A stretch of DNA of 64,000 nt from Petrolisthes cinctipes (GCA_033782935.1 JAWQEG010000259.1:782501-846500); one strand, 5' to 3'; shown: positions 45,209-56,770, counted from the stretch's first letter. A program made the numbers and translations. The notes: generated by a model not told the origin, from the letters alone.

Positions 45209-45323
45209 CCGATCACTTGAACCTCTGACCAAAGTTTTGGACGCTTTAGCAGAGGCAGTCAGCAAATGGGAAAAGTTGGAAAACTCCGAGGTTGTGGGTG
45301 TCAGACAACGAGGAGTTCTGTGA
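45209..45323 (+). CDS. Uncharacterised single-pass membrane protein, final exon
   Basis: The acceptor TTTTTCTTCTAATAACAG is followed by C, which completes the split Ser codon of exon a in the correct phase, then RSLEPLTKVLDALAEAVSKW and EKLENSEVVGVRQRGVL, ending in TGA (45321-45323). An amphipathic helix is likely over LTKVLDALAEAVSKWEKL. With exon a this gives 147 residues. The intron (44083-45208) is largely three MITEs. AATAAA signals at 45623 and 45703 are plausible polyadenylation sites. Exact phase, clean acceptor and helix-like composition support a real gene of unknown function. Confidence 0.7.
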
Positions 45324-45722
45324 TCAAAGGCCAGCAGTACAAACAAGTATTCCATTGATCTTGTCTCAGTAGATGCCGACCACAACACCTCAACATTGAA
45401 TTAGAAATTCCACCGACATGCAATATATTTACATTCTATTTTCCGTCCATCGTGAGTATAAAAGATGGCAAGATGGCTGCAGCTGTACTTTTCATCGATA
45501 ATATAATTATACATATGAATGACCTGCTCAATTTAAACATATAGTCTGCATACTGAATACTGCACTTGGTCTCAAGTTCTAAGAAGTTATGATAGTATTA
45601 AAATAGCAATGTAACTATTATCAATAAATTTGTAAATGATGTCTTCTTTCTCTGTAAAATATGCACGAAGATTCTTATTCTTTGGATGTTGTAATTTGAA
45701 ATAAAGTCGTCATTTTTATGTA

Positions 45723-45918
45723 CAGTCGGCGGCAAAAGTCGTATCACCTAACTCGCCACTCCTTTTAAAGATAACATAAAGAATAATCATCAAATAAACA
45801 CTTTCACCAATATAGGGGTAAATTAATAAACCTCTTTTTTACGAGCCTGTGAAGCTCATATTTCCATACTTACTTTATGACCTGGCAATTGTGGCGACAC
45901 GACTTTAGCCGCCTGCTG
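45723..45918. mobile_element. 196-bp TA-flanked MITE (ends CAGTCGGCGGCAAAAG)
   Basis: CAGTCGGCGGCAAAAGTCGT at left faces CAGCAGGCGGCTAAAGTCGT on the other strand at right. TA lies on both sides. The ends resemble those of the elements at 3537 and 27608. Confidence 0.85.
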
Positions 45919-46146
45919 TACACAATGAATTATCTCTGCTGTACTGTACCAAACAAGAATGTATAGGCTACTGAACACAATTCCCAGAAGGATGTAAAGT
46001 TTGCAAGCTATGACCCAGTAGCTAGAGTGTCAAGGTATAAGACCACGAGGACATGACAGAGGCTAAATCAGGCTATACAGAGCTTGGATAAACTCTCTCA
46101 CATTATTATTATTATTATTAGGTAGAGCAACAAGGAGGACTATTAT

Positions 46147-46453
46147 GGGTCGACTCCACAGTCGTTGGTATTGGTTTGTAAGCACACAAACGAAAGAATG
46201 TTAGCCGTGTAAATAACTTATGGGTGAATTATTTGATGAATTCGGTGACTCCACTATGAAACTATGGTAATAATGGAACTACCTGACAGTGTGGTTGGTT
46301 GGGGAGCATCCTACCAAACTATGGTAATAATAGAACTACCTGATAATGTGATTGGTTGGGGAGTATCCTAACAAACTATGGTAATAATGGAAATACCTGA
46401 CAGCGTGGTTGGTTGGGGAGCATCCTAACAAACCATGGTAATAATGGAACTAC
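46147..46453 (-). mobile_element. Tandem-array element D, inverted copy
   Basis: GGGTCGACTCCACAGTCGTT, then GTTTGTAAGCACACAAACGA, the unique terminal block, then about four 57-bp units in inverted orientation (TGACAGTGTGGTTGGTTGGG). The distal end is truncated. Confidence 0.75.
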
Positions 46454-46676
46454 GAAGACTGTATGTTGTTTTTTGAAGCAGGTCATCACTCATTTTCGGT
46501 GTATAGGTCAGTCAAAACAAGGTCAATAAACAGCAACCTACCTATTAAAATTATTATAGACCATAAGACTGTATGTTGTTTTCTGTTGTAGGTTATAACC
46601 CATTTATTAGCTGTATAGGTCAGTTGGAAAAAGGTCAATGAACAGCAACCCACCTATTATAAAATTATGTTAATTA
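46454..46676 (+). repeat. Tandem duplication of a ~112-bp unit
   Basis: AAGACTGTATGTTGTTTTTT and AAGACTGTATGTTGTTTTCT begin the two copies; both contain GTATAGGTCAGT and AACAGCAACC.ACCTATTA. Confidence 0.8.
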
Positions 46677-46756
46677 ATTTAGTAATTAAATTCTTACAGG
46701 ATTGTATTTCAATACTGCATACAGTACTATACTACCAAGACAAATATATTCTACAT

Positions 46757-46910
46757 GTGCTACAGCTCCGGACAGATCAAGGGTCCACACTTCTTCCACC
46801 AGCGACTTGGTTTGGGCCTCGTCGGATCTGGCAACAGTAGCAGGTGGAGGGATGGAGGATGTTAGAGGGAGAGGAGGAGAGAAATGTGGACGGAGCTATA
46901 TAGGAGGTAA
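46757..46910 (+). other. GC-rich coding-like island, possible exon
   Basis: After CATGTGCTACAG, the frame SGQIKGPHFFHQRLGLGLVG then SGNSSRWRDGGC is open to a TAG and uses GC-rich codons in AT-rich DNA. A second open frame overlaps. No family was recognised and no partner exon was identified. Confidence 0.22.
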
Positions 46911-46929
46911 TGTGGGAGGGTAACGAATG

Positions 46930-48220
46930 ATTAAGTAGATGGGCCGTGTGTCAGGAGGAATGAATGAAGTATACACTGTGAACGATATCGAATCACCAAT
47001 AGTTTAAAGCAGGGTTCTTCAAAATTTTTCAGTCGTGACCCAGTTTTTACTATGACATAATTCTCGCCACCCATACAGAAAGATGTTTTACAAATGACCA
47101 GAATTATCAACCTAAGAGTATACAAGGCCAGAAACTAAAACGCAATAATTATGATAAAAAGGCATTCTAACCAGAATTATAAACATAATTATAAACACTG
47201 CCTCACCTACCCCTCTCTCTCTCAAGAAGGCTAATATTTGCGCAATGATTTTGTTTTATTGATAATTAAATATATGAATATTCGATTATAAAAATATGTT
47301 GGGTGGATTCATGTATGAACTTCATTTAGCATTATAGTTAAAATAAAAACAATTATTTATCATTACAAAAACATACTGTAGATGCTTATTTTAACATTAG
47401 TAACACTGTAGGTCAATAACGGCAATAATAAAAATCAAAAGAATGTCTGAGGTGAGGCATTGCGTACAGTTCTTTTATGAGATGTGTCAATATGAACATA
47501 AAAAATTATATTGCTCAAGTATACATAACAACTCTGTAGTTTACGAATAAACGTAGTGATTGAATAATTGCCTGTAGTTTTAAAAGTATTGTATTACATG
47601 ACATAGTTAACATGCATATGTGAAGTGGATGTCATCATCATCTTGTTCCTGCCACACGTGTCTACAGTGTTATGAAGTCGGTTAATTAAATAGTGCAACA
47701 GAGATATAATAATGATTTTTATTTGGCTGCACATTTACTCGAGAGATAACATTTATTCTAGTATATTACTGTTTAAAGATGTTTTTTATTTAGTTACACA
47801 GTTGTTTAATACGGCGATTAACAGCAACTGACTACTACTAGGGTCATTTTAGATAAGAGGCAAATATAAGAAGCAAAATAAACTAAGTTTATTGCCCTCA
47901 CGTCCCTTGTTATACAACTTGGTAACAATAGAGTGGAAAGGAAATGTTATATTATAAATATCAACATATGAGGAGACCAGGATTTTACGTACCGTAACTA
48001 AAAAGAAAAAAAATATAGAAGATGAGCTACTGTTCGTAAACAGGTAAACATGAATAGAAGAAGGGAAGCCTAAGCAGTTCAAACTGAACCGAATGGTGGC
48101 AACTAGATGGTTCAATACGATTCGAACCCCTCCCTCCCCTCCCCAATAACTCGCCGGGTAGAAACAACCGTGGATGTGCTTGTTTGGACGATGGTGGTGT
48201 TTCCCTTCCATTAGCTCGGG
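46930..48220. other. AT-rich stretch without recognised gene
   Basis: Only short non-coding-like frames. No inverted-repeat element could be delimited. Confidence 0.45.
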
Positions 48221-48221
48221 A

Positions 48222-48733
48222 CTGTACAGCTCAGGTGTAATACACCGGACAAAACTCTCTCGACTCGTTTGGCAGCATTTGTCATCTCATAGGGGGATGG
48301 GGGTTGAGGTTAGGGGGAACTTTTCACTGAATCTTAATATTAATTGTGTGTGTGTGTGCTATCAGAGGGAGGTCCGGTGTATGTATGTATGAACAGTTGC
48401 CCAAGAAAAGACTGCAATCAAATTTGCTGGTGTGTGGCAAAATCTGGTAGCTGCTCCAAAGTAAACACTCATATTTTATCTATGGATCACTCAGAACCTA
48501 CAACCTTTGTATGGATGGATGTTATTGGCTTCAGCTAATTACATTCTTCCTTACAACGGTTATAGGTTCTGAGTGATCCAATGATAAACTACGAGTGTTT
48601 ACTTTGGAGCAGCTACCAGATATTGCCACTCACCACCAAATTTGTTTGCAGTCTTTTCTTGGATAACTGAATATTTAGAGCCAGTGTAGATTGTGCTTCT
48701 CTCTTAAGAGAATTTTGTCCGGAGCTGTACAGT
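48222..48733. mobile_element. Foldback-type element with nested inverted repeats
   Basis: The inner arms (48392-48510 and 48551-48669) are about 118 bp and about 90% identical inverted (GGTAGCTGCTCCAAAGTAAA; GGATCACTCAGAACCTA). They are separated by only about 40 bases. Outer arms ACTGTACAGCTC..CGGACAAAA at 48222-48268 and 48697-48733 are also inverted, the left one with a 13-base insertion. Confidence 0.75.
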
Positions 48734-48740
48734 ACATTCA

Positions 48741-48825
48741 CAATCAAATATCCACCAACACTTTCCTTCCATTGTTGTAAATATCTTGGTAATAAAGAAC
48801 TACACGTGTATGATTTTGCAGCACC

Positions 48826-48863
<38 letters not shown>

Positions 48864-48925
48864 TCCACCAACACTTTCCTTCCACCGTAGTAAATATCTT
48901 GGTAATAAAGAACAACGTGTATTTG
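48741..48925 (+). repeat. Two half-copies of the 40919 MITE around an (AAT)n tract
   Basis: ATATCCACCAACACTTTCCT and GTAAATATCTTGGTAATAAA occur in both halves; (AAT)n lies at 48826-48862. Confidence 0.75.
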
Positions 48926-48967
48926 TCACACACACACACACACACAATATATTACTGTTGTTATAAT

Positions 48968-49004
<37 letters not shown>

Positions 49005-49098
49005 ACACACACACTATGTTACTGTTGTTATAATACCTTTGTGTGTGTGTATATATATTTGTCACACACACACACACACAGTATTATATTAACACTAA

Positions 49099-49773
49099 GG
49101 GTCTATTCCACAGTTGTAATTGTTTGTTAGCTTCCCACCCAACCACACTTGTCAGTCTTAATTATATCCAACAAACTCAGTCTCCATATCCACAAAATAT
49201 ATCAGGTAGTTCCATTATTACCATAGTTTGGTAGGATGCTCCCCAACCAACCACACTGTCAGGGAGTTCCATTATTACCTTAGTTTGTTAGTATGCTCCC
49301 CAACTAACCACACTGTCAGGGAGTTCCATTATTACCATAGTTTGTTAGGATGCTCCCCAACCAACCACTCTGTCAGGTAGTTCCATTATTACTATAGTAT
49401 GTTAGGATGCTCCCCAACCAACCACACTGTCAGGGAGTTCCATTATTACCATAGTTTGTTAGGATGCTCCTAAACCAACCACACTGTCAGGTAGTTCCAT
49501 TATCACCATAGTTTGTTTGTTAGGATGCTCCGCAACCAACCACACTGTCAGTTAGTTGCAGTATTAACATAGTTTGTTAGGATGCTCCCCAGCCAACCAC
49601 ACTGTCAAGTAATTCCATTATTACCATAGTTTGCTTGTTAGGTTGCTCCCCAACCAACCACACTGTCAGGTAGTTCCATTATTACAATAGTTTAATAGTG
49701 GAGTCATTTACACTGTTCAGTTTCTTTGGTTAGGGTGCTTACAAACCACTACAAACGACTGTGGAATCGACCC
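49099..49773 (+). mobile_element. Tandem-array element D, most complete copy
   Basis: It starts GGGTCTATTCCACAGTTGTA and ends TACAAACGACTGTGGAATCGACCC (inverted match GGGTCGATTCCACAGTCGTT). Between the ends are about eight 57-bp units (GTAGTTCCATTATTACCATA ... CCCCAACCAACCACACTGTC) and the terminal block with GTGGAGTCATTTACACTG. 675 bp in all, no coding capacity. Confidence 0.8.
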
Positions 49774-49872
49774 AATGGTACTGGTACAATGACTCTGTTA
49801 GTTTGTCTATGGAGTCATGGTATCGGTACCACTCCATAGTATACACTAACAATGTTATTCAATTTGACCCAT

Positions 49873-49991
49873 TCATTTATTTATGAGGGTAAAATTATAG
49901 TACATTGTTTTGAGTGGTAAATAGTGGAGCAAATTATCCCTCCAAACTATTTTTCTAGGCAACAGGATACCATTATTAATATAGTTTAGTA
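49873..49991. mobile_element. MITE family B, truncated
   Basis: ATAGTACATTGTTTTGAGTG through CCTCCAAACTATTTTTCTAG; it breaks off before its right half at TTAA 49992-49995. Confidence 0.7.
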
Positions 49992-49995
49992 TTAA

Positions 49996-50165
49996 GGGGA
50001 TATATAGCACATTGTTTTGAGTGGTAAATAAATCTGAAGCAAATGATTCCTCAAAATTATTTTTCTAGGCAACAGGGTACCATTATTATTCTTCATCTGG
50101 GTCTGTTTCCTGGCATACTTTGGAGGAATCAAGGCACTCCAATCCATCAAAAGCATACTGTCCCT
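49996..50165. mobile_element. MITE family B, complete, TTAA on both sides
   Basis: TTAA 49992-49995 and 50166-50169. Ends GGGGATATATAGCACATTG and AAAGCATACTGTCCCT. Core ending CCTGGCATACTTTGGAGGAA. Confidence 0.82.
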
Positions 50166-50223
50166 TTAAGTACAGTAATGTAACAGTACTTTACTCATAT
50201 TTACCACATACGTTCCAGGAGAT

Positions 50224-50463
50224 GACATGCAGCTGGCAATTACTAGCGAACTCTGTATTTTGGAGGTAGAAGTCCGGAGAGTGGGGGCAGATGAGCGACC
50301 TGAAGAAGAAGATTGACCAGGAGAAGGGACGGACTCGAAAAGCTTTTCAAGGGGAGATGCAACAGTACGATATCCATCCTTTCGGTAAGGACGGTGACAG
50401 TTGAGATGATGGCCTGCTGAGCCTCAACCATGGTGGAGAGTTTGGAATCATATGCAGCCTTAT
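50224..50463 (-). pseudogene. Fragment of the 32816-36590 LINE family (ORF1/ORF2 junction)
   Basis: The reverse strand matches about 34390-34590: CCTTCTCCTGGTCAATCTTC, GGTCGCTCATCTGCCCCCAC, ACCTCCAAAATACAGAGTTC. Both ends are truncated. Confidence 0.8.
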
Positions 50464-50469
50464 TCGCGG

Positions 50470-51300
50470 GTATAGTAAAATTTTAACACTAGCAACAAGT
50501 CAGGAGCACTGTGGGTGTAGCATTCGTTCGACAGAACAATTTTTAAATTTGCACGGCCCCTAGCAAGCCACCCCCAGTGACTAGTCAGTCTTGGTTGAAC
50601 TGTGAGTGTAGAAGGACATATTTTCATTACTCCTCTTTTCCTGTAGTTACCTTATATGTACGTAAAACGACAGTGGTATTATATTTCATATTGGTGTGCT
50701 TAGAAATGTGGTTCTGACATGTTTTATAACGAAATTTGAGTGTGAAAATGTACTTAGTGTAAATAAATGTATAGTATATATGAGTGGCTGAGTGTTACAA
50801 CTCGTCGAGCGCCACGCCTACTTAAGCGAGATAATTGCCTTTAAAGTATAGGTAATAATGTCACGCGTAAGGTAAACACGAATAATCTGTTGACCGTTAC
50901 TTCACTTCATCAACTTGATATCACCACACTATAACATATACTGTGGTATTTCAGACTTCATTAGAGGCCAAATTTTCTTAGCTTTCAACTGATATATGCC
51001 AAAAAGGGTTCAGTTCCCTATTAAAAGAAAGATATTACAGGTATAATAAATACGAGTACCATGGAGAAAATGTGAAAAGTTATTCTCGTACTGATATATT
51101 AGATTAGAATGGAGAATTGGTAAATAATAATAAAATATACTATTTCGATTAAGAAACTACATTGTTCAAGCATTCTATGGGTATAGTTTAAATGTAGGTA
51201 CGTTACAGAATAACTTTGAAAAGTTTAAAAGACTATGATACTCTCATCATTTCCCGCGGTCTAGCCTCGGCCTTGTCGCCTTGTCGGGTGCAGGTGGGAT
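50470..51300. other. Spacer without recognised gene
   Basis: No coding character and no delimitable repeat seen. Confidence 0.4.
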
Positions 51301-51304
51301 GGCG

Positions 51305-51914
51305 CCGGTGTATTATGCAAAACGCAGGACCATGCAGATTCCAGGACGAGAGAGAAAAAGCGATTATAGCGACACCTGTCAGTGCGCAAGTAAAACAGGA
51401 GTGTTCAATATTATTAAATATGCATTTTTAATACATTTCAGCTAATTAATTTAATTATTTAATTAATTTAATTATTATTGATTTTCAGGAAAAAAACGGC
51501 TCTTTTATCAAATTAATTACTATAAATGACTAATATAAATAAAAAATAAAATTTTTAAAGTTAAAGAGTATTATGTTTTGTAATTAAAAATACATTTTAA
51601 TTAATTAATTTAATTATTTTTAATATTTTATTCTTTAAAAACGGCTTTTTATACCAAATTAATTTATGTTTATTTTTTATTTATATTAGTCATTTATAGT
51701 AATTAATTTGATAAAAGAGCCGTTTTTTTCCTGAAAATCAATAATAATTAAATTAATTAAATAATTAAATTAATTAGCTGAAATATATTAAAAATGCATA
51801 ATTAATAATATTGAACACTCTTGTTTTACTTGCGCACCGACAGGTGTCGCTATAATCGCTTTTTCTCTCTCGTCCTGGAATCTGCATGGTCCTGCGTTTT
51901 GCATAATACACCGG
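51305..51914. mobile_element. 610-bp near-perfect palindromic element
   Basis: The left arm (51305 to about 51548) and right arm (about 51672-51914) are nearly identical when inverted. They start CCGGTGTATTATGCAAAACG and include GCGATTATAGCGACACCTGT and ACGGCTCTTTTATCAAATTA. The 120-base centre is AT-rich. The arms carry only scattered mismatches, so it is young or kept similar by gene conversion. No coding capacity. Confidence 0.88.
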
Positions 51915-52950
51915 TCGCTGCCACACGTACGATTCAACGGTTCTATTGCTTTTGAGTTTTCTAGGTTAAACTGTTATGAATGAGTGGTAAGCAGAGGAAC
52001 TGCTGATTCATCATGCATCAATTTTAACTAGTTGACAATGTTATAATATTGTAATATCTGTCTAATGTATTATATTGCTGTATTATAATAATACAATGAG
52101 AGAGAGAGAGAGAGAGAGAGTGTGTGTGTGTGTGTGCAAAAATGTTTACATACTACATACTCCTCACACTTGACTACTCACTCGAAAAAAAAGAGGTCTG
52201 GTGATTATAATACACAGGAATAAAGCTTGTATTTTCACGTTGCTGTAATCTCCGTAGCAAAAGAACAAGAGATACAGCATTTCAAAAAATTGGAGCACAG
52301 GCTAAGGGTCAGCAAGTCTCATTTAAAATAATTATAGTCTTACTTAATTAAATGTGATTTACTCATCATTGCATTATTTGTTGTTTGTCTGCTCCTGTGA
52401 AAACGTCCCATGGTGAGTAAATTAATCACAAGACTCTCCACTCCCTGCAACACATAAGATATCCCTCTGATTGCCTCCAGGTCCCCCCCCAAATAATTAT
52501 AATATTGGATGCAAAATCAATTATCAGTATAACATGAACACTTCATTAATATAAAAATAAATACCATGCCGTACTGTAAATTAAGTGATTTATATCAATA
52601 ACAACCTGCATCTGTACAACTAAAATGACTTGAAATAATCAGGTTGCTGCACCTTTCGCCCCTTCTCAATGGACACCACAATAAAGCCATTTATAACCCA
52701 GTCATTATTGTAATGTTTTCCCGCTCTGCCCGCCACTCCTCCCACCTCACGCTTCAATACAATACCACTCCACCACCCTGTGTTGGTATGTGTCCTGTTA
52801 TGTGTGTGTGTATGTGTGTTATAATGTTTCCTTCTGTGTTTTGGTATCTTTTTATGTGTCCTGGTGTGTGTCGTGTACAGTACACGTATTGTCTACTCTG
52901 TCCTGTAATACAGATTTCTATTTTCTCTTCTGTCCTAGCCCATATCCTAA
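51915..52950. other. Spacer without recognised gene
   Basis: Contains a (GA)n(TG)n tract at 52098-52138; otherwise nothing recognised. Confidence 0.4.
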
Positions 52951-53024
52951 GCAGATAATGGCGGTGGGGGTTCAGTCTCTCTCTCTCTCTCCATCATTTT
53001 TCCCTTCATTCTTTCCCTACAACC

Positions 53025-53700
53025 TTTCCCTGTCTTCCTACTGTCCCACCTTGTCTCCTGTCCTTCCCACCTACCCTACCTTTCCCTGTCTGTCTACTGT
53101 CTCACCTTGTCCCCTGACAGGTCCTTTCCATCACCCTGTCCTTCCCACCTACCCTACCTTTCCCTGTCTGTCTACTGTCTCACCTTGTCCCCTGTCCTTT
53201 CCATCACCCTGTCCTTCCCACCTACCCTACCTTTCCCTGCCTGCCTACTGTCCCACCTTGTCCCCTGTCCTTCTCACCTACCCTACCTTTCCCTGTCTGT
53301 CTACTGTCTCACCTTGTCCCCTGTCCTTTCCATCACCCTGTCCTTCCCACCTACCCTACCTTTCCCTGTCTGTCTACTGTCTCACCTTGTCCCCTGTCCT
53401 TTCCATCACCCTGTCCTTCCCACCTACCCTACCTTTCCCTGTCTGTCTACTGTCCCACCTTGTCCCCTGTCCTTCCCACCTACCATACCTTTCCCTGTCT
53501 GCCTACTGTTCCACCTTGTCCCCTGTCCTTCCCACCTACCCTACCTTTCCCTGTCTGTCTACTGTCTCACCTTGTCCCCTGTCCTTCTCACCTACCCTAC
53601 CTTTCCCTGTCTGTCTACTGTCTCACCTTGTCCCCTGTCCTTCCCATTACCCTGTCCTCCCAACTGTCCACTATTCATTACCCTGTCCCACCGTGACATA
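53025..53700 (+). repeat. C/T-rich minisatellite (CCTACCCTACCTTTCCCTGT)
   Basis: About ten units of CCTTCCCACCTACCCTACCT, TTCCCTGTCTGTCTACTGTC, TCACCTTGTCCCCTGTCC, some with an extra TTTCCATCACCCTG. It keeps all three + frames open, so the 330- and 379-codon ORFs here are artefacts. Confidence 0.92.
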
Positions 53701-53952
53701 TCCTTCCCACCACATACATCACAGATGTATGTGTGTTTCCTTCTGTGTTTTGTTATGTGTCCTTTTGTGTGTGTTTTTGTGAGTGTGTCCTTCTGTGTTT
53801 TGTTATGTGTCCTGTTCTATCTATCTATCTATAGCTCCCACGCCTCGTTCCCTCCGGGAACTCCCACCAATGGGGTGGCCACGGCAGAAGAGTCTCCAGT
53901 TTTCCCTGTTCCCGCACTCCCTCCTCACTTGCTCCATCCCCCCTTCCCCCTC

Positions 53953-53954
53953 AC

Positions 53955-54007
<53 letters not shown>
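53953..54007. repeat. (TC)n microsatellite inside the LINE C-terminus
   Basis: About 27 CT units, encoding Arg-Glu repeats on the minus strand between EEYVRE and CEGEGG. Confidence 0.95.
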
Positions 54008-54010
<3 letters not shown>

Positions 54011-56005
54011 TACTCTTCCACTCTGTTCTGCCATCTAACCGGAAGTCTGCCTCTCACACCAGGTCCCACAACTTCACTGCCGTACACTTTCTTTACAAAC
54101 TCCACACATTGCATTCTCTCCACATGTCCAAACCACCTCAGTGTATTACGCTTCACTCTCTCAGCCACTCCACATTCAATACCAGTTGCCTTCTCACTCA
54201 TACCACACCTCTCATACACTCTCATTACTTTCTCCATCCCACCTAGTATGTCCACATGCTCCTCTCAGATAACTCATTTCCACTGCACCTATTCTAGACT
54301 GATGAGCCCTACTCCATGTCTCCGATGCATATGTCACTGTTGGCAGGAATATACTATTTCTCAGTCCCTTTTTCACTGCCATACTCACACTTCTACCCTT
54401 CATAATCCTCCCCAGTGATATTATGAACTGCCTGCCCCTCACTGCTCTCTCCCTGAATTCTCCTTCCATGTTTACACAGAACTGCACTCTCGGCCAGCAG
54501 CACAGTGTCATCCGCAAATAAGCTTGTAACCAAGGACCAATCTACTTCATTCAACCTCAGTTTCGCACCCAGGCTTTCCACCTTTGCCTTCATCTCTCTC
54601 ATGCACCCATCCATAAAAATATTGAACAACTATGGTGACATGACACACCCCTGCCTCAATCCTACACTGATATCAAAGTTCTCACTCAAATCACCCTCAA
54701 CCCTCACACAAGCTTTTGCCTCTCTATAGAAAGCCTCAATCCCCTCCAGCAAGCGCCCACCAACACCGTAAATCCTTAATACATCTGTCATAGCTCTCCT
54801 ATCAACCCTATCATATGCCTTCTCCAAATTTATGAAGGCAGCATACAACTTCCTACCCTTCCCAATATATTTCTTCACTGTTGATTTTATTGCAAAGATC
54901 TGGTTCACACATCCTCTACCCTTTCTGAACCCTCCCTGCTCCTCACTTACTTTATTCCCAGTTACTTCTATCAGTCTCTCAGTAAGAACCTTCCCATACA
55001 CCTTCCCCGGTACACTAAGAAGGCTTATTCCCCTATAGCTACCACACTCATCCTTACTCCCCTTCCCCTTGTACAGAGGCACAATTATGACTCTCCTTCA
55101 GTTCTCTGGCACCTCTCCCTGCCTCCAAGCCAATATGCATATAATAAGCAGCATCCACTCCACCACTTCCTCCCCCCCACACCTCAGCATCTCTCCAGTT
55201 ATTTCATCCACCTCCGGTGCCTTTCCTATCTTCAACTTTCCTATTGCTTTCCTGACCTCTTCCCTTCCTAATTCTCCCTGTACATCCTGTCGTCTACCTC
55301 CTGCCTCCATCCCCATGTATGTCACCACCACCTCCCCTCCAGTCCCCCCATTCATCAACCGATCCAAATGCCTATTCCACACTTCTTTCACTTCCTCACT
55401 TCTACTCACAGTAACTCCATCCTCTCTCTTCATTCTCACGCTACCAGACTTTCCTTCTCCTCTTTCTCTTTTCACCTCCTTCCAGAATAATTTCTTGTTT
55501 TCTCTAAACTTCTCACTCAGTTTCCTACCAAACTCCTCATCCACTCTCATTTTGCTCTCACTCACCGTCCTCTTCACTTTCCTCTTACACTCATTGTATT
55601 CCCTCTTTCACCTCCTCTGGCACATTTCTCTGCAAGGTTCTCCTAAAAGCCTTTTTCTTATTCTCTACTGCATCCTTCACTTCTTCAGATCACCATACAC
55701 TCCTTTTCTTCCCCCTCTTTTGTACCCCACCACTTCTGTTGCTGTCTTACACACTAAAGTTTTGAATGTTTCATACACATCATTCACTCCCACTCCCTCC
55801 CCTAACAACATCCTTGCATCCCCCAGCACCTCACTCACCCTCCTCTTATATTCCTCCCTATATTCTGCTTCATCTAATTTCCCACCAGCCACCTCCTCAC
55901 CCCTTCATCCCTCCTACTATATTCCCACTTAGCCCTAACCTTCATCCTTACCAACACCGTAAAATGGTCGGAGCATTGGATGATTTCTCTCACCACTTTT
56001 GCATC

Positions 56006-56151
56006 GACCCTGTGATCGTGTATGAAACTTGGAGGCTTGTGATTCCTCCTGACTATGCCACGAAACACGCTCCTTCAATATGGGTGATGTTTCGTGGCAA
56101 TATTTGAAGGACTCGCAAACCTCCAATTTTCTGACTACATCACAGGGTCCC
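56006..56151. mobile_element. MITE family A inside the RTE-type LINE
   Basis: GACCCTGTGATCGTGTATGA to TCTGACTACATCACAGGGTC, then TTAA at 56152-56155. LINE coding resumes on both sides (VAVDERL and DAKVVREIIQCSDHF). Confidence 0.85.
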
Positions 56152-56589
56152 TTAACCTTTCATCCACTGCCACATAATAATCAATCAAACTCTTCTGCTC
56201 TCCTCTCTCATCCCTTCTCTTCCATGTATACCTGTGGATCATCTTGTGCTGAAAGAAGGTGTTCGCCAAGAACAACCCCCTCTCAGCACAGACATCCACC
56301 AGATACTCACCCTTCTCATTTACTCCTTCTATTCCCCATTTACCCACAATACTTCCCACTTCCTCACTTCCATACATATCTCCCATCATCACCACTCTCC
56401 TTCCATTATCAATCTTTCTCAGACACTCATTCAATTTCTCCCAAAACACACTCATCCTCTCTCTCTCCGTCCTACTATTTTCATCCTCTGGTGCATATGC
56501 ACACACCCACGCATATTTCACCATCCCAATCGTTCCCGTCATCCATACAATCCTCGACCCATGTCCATCCACTCCCTTCCACACCAACC

Positions 56590-56770
56590 CATCCTCCCCC
56601 TACCCTCCCTTCTTACCAACCCATCCTCCACCTACCCCAACCTATCCTCCTCCTACTTTGTATACTCCCACCATCCCCCTGTGAGTTCCCTATCCTCCCT
56701 TCTTACCAACCCATCCTCCTACCCCCCATATCCATTCACCTTGTCCTCCCTCTACCCCTACACACACTCT
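56590..56770. repeat. C-rich degenerate repeat (TTACCAACCCATCCTCC)
   Basis: Four copies of ACCAACCCATCCTCC within a CCTAC-rich stretch at the truncated 5' edge of the LINE. Confidence 0.7.

Larger units (their letters stand above)
53830..56587 (-). pseudogene. RTE-type LINE ORF: endonuclease and reverse transcriptase, broken
   Basis: On the minus strand: AP endonuclease (56587-56156) with VVMMGDMYGSEEVGS and KSLIDYYVAVDERL; a linker (DEAEYREEYKRRVSEVLGDA); the reverse transcriptase (about 55240-54393) with IGKLKIGKAPEVDEITGEML, GSYRGISLLSVPGKVYGKVL, NLEKAYDRVDR, GLRQGCVMSP and FADDTVLLAESA; then thumb and C-terminus (LRNSIFLPTVTYASETW, LRWFGHVERMQCVEFVKKVY). Defects: a MITE at 56006-56151, a Trp-to-TAG change right after CVMSP, an internal deletion after FADD, several shifts, and a (CT)n tract giving an Arg-Glu run. 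The endonuclease resembles the RTE-derived craniofacial development protein 2-like family. Confidence 0.82.

Noticed and set aside
48110..48145. tRNA T-arm-like GATTCGAACCCC
   Set aside because: No acceptor stem, D-arm or anticodon arm could be placed around it on either strand.
42004..49700. CRISPR-like arrays of regular repeats
   Set aside because: The 57-bp units are head-to-tail with no unique spacers; this is a eukaryotic minisatellite within a transposable element.
52790..54246. Open reading frames of 330 and 379 codons on +
   Set aside because: They run through a C/T-rich minisatellite that keeps all frames open. Their composition (Pro, Leu, Ser, Cys repeats) simply mirrors the repeat.
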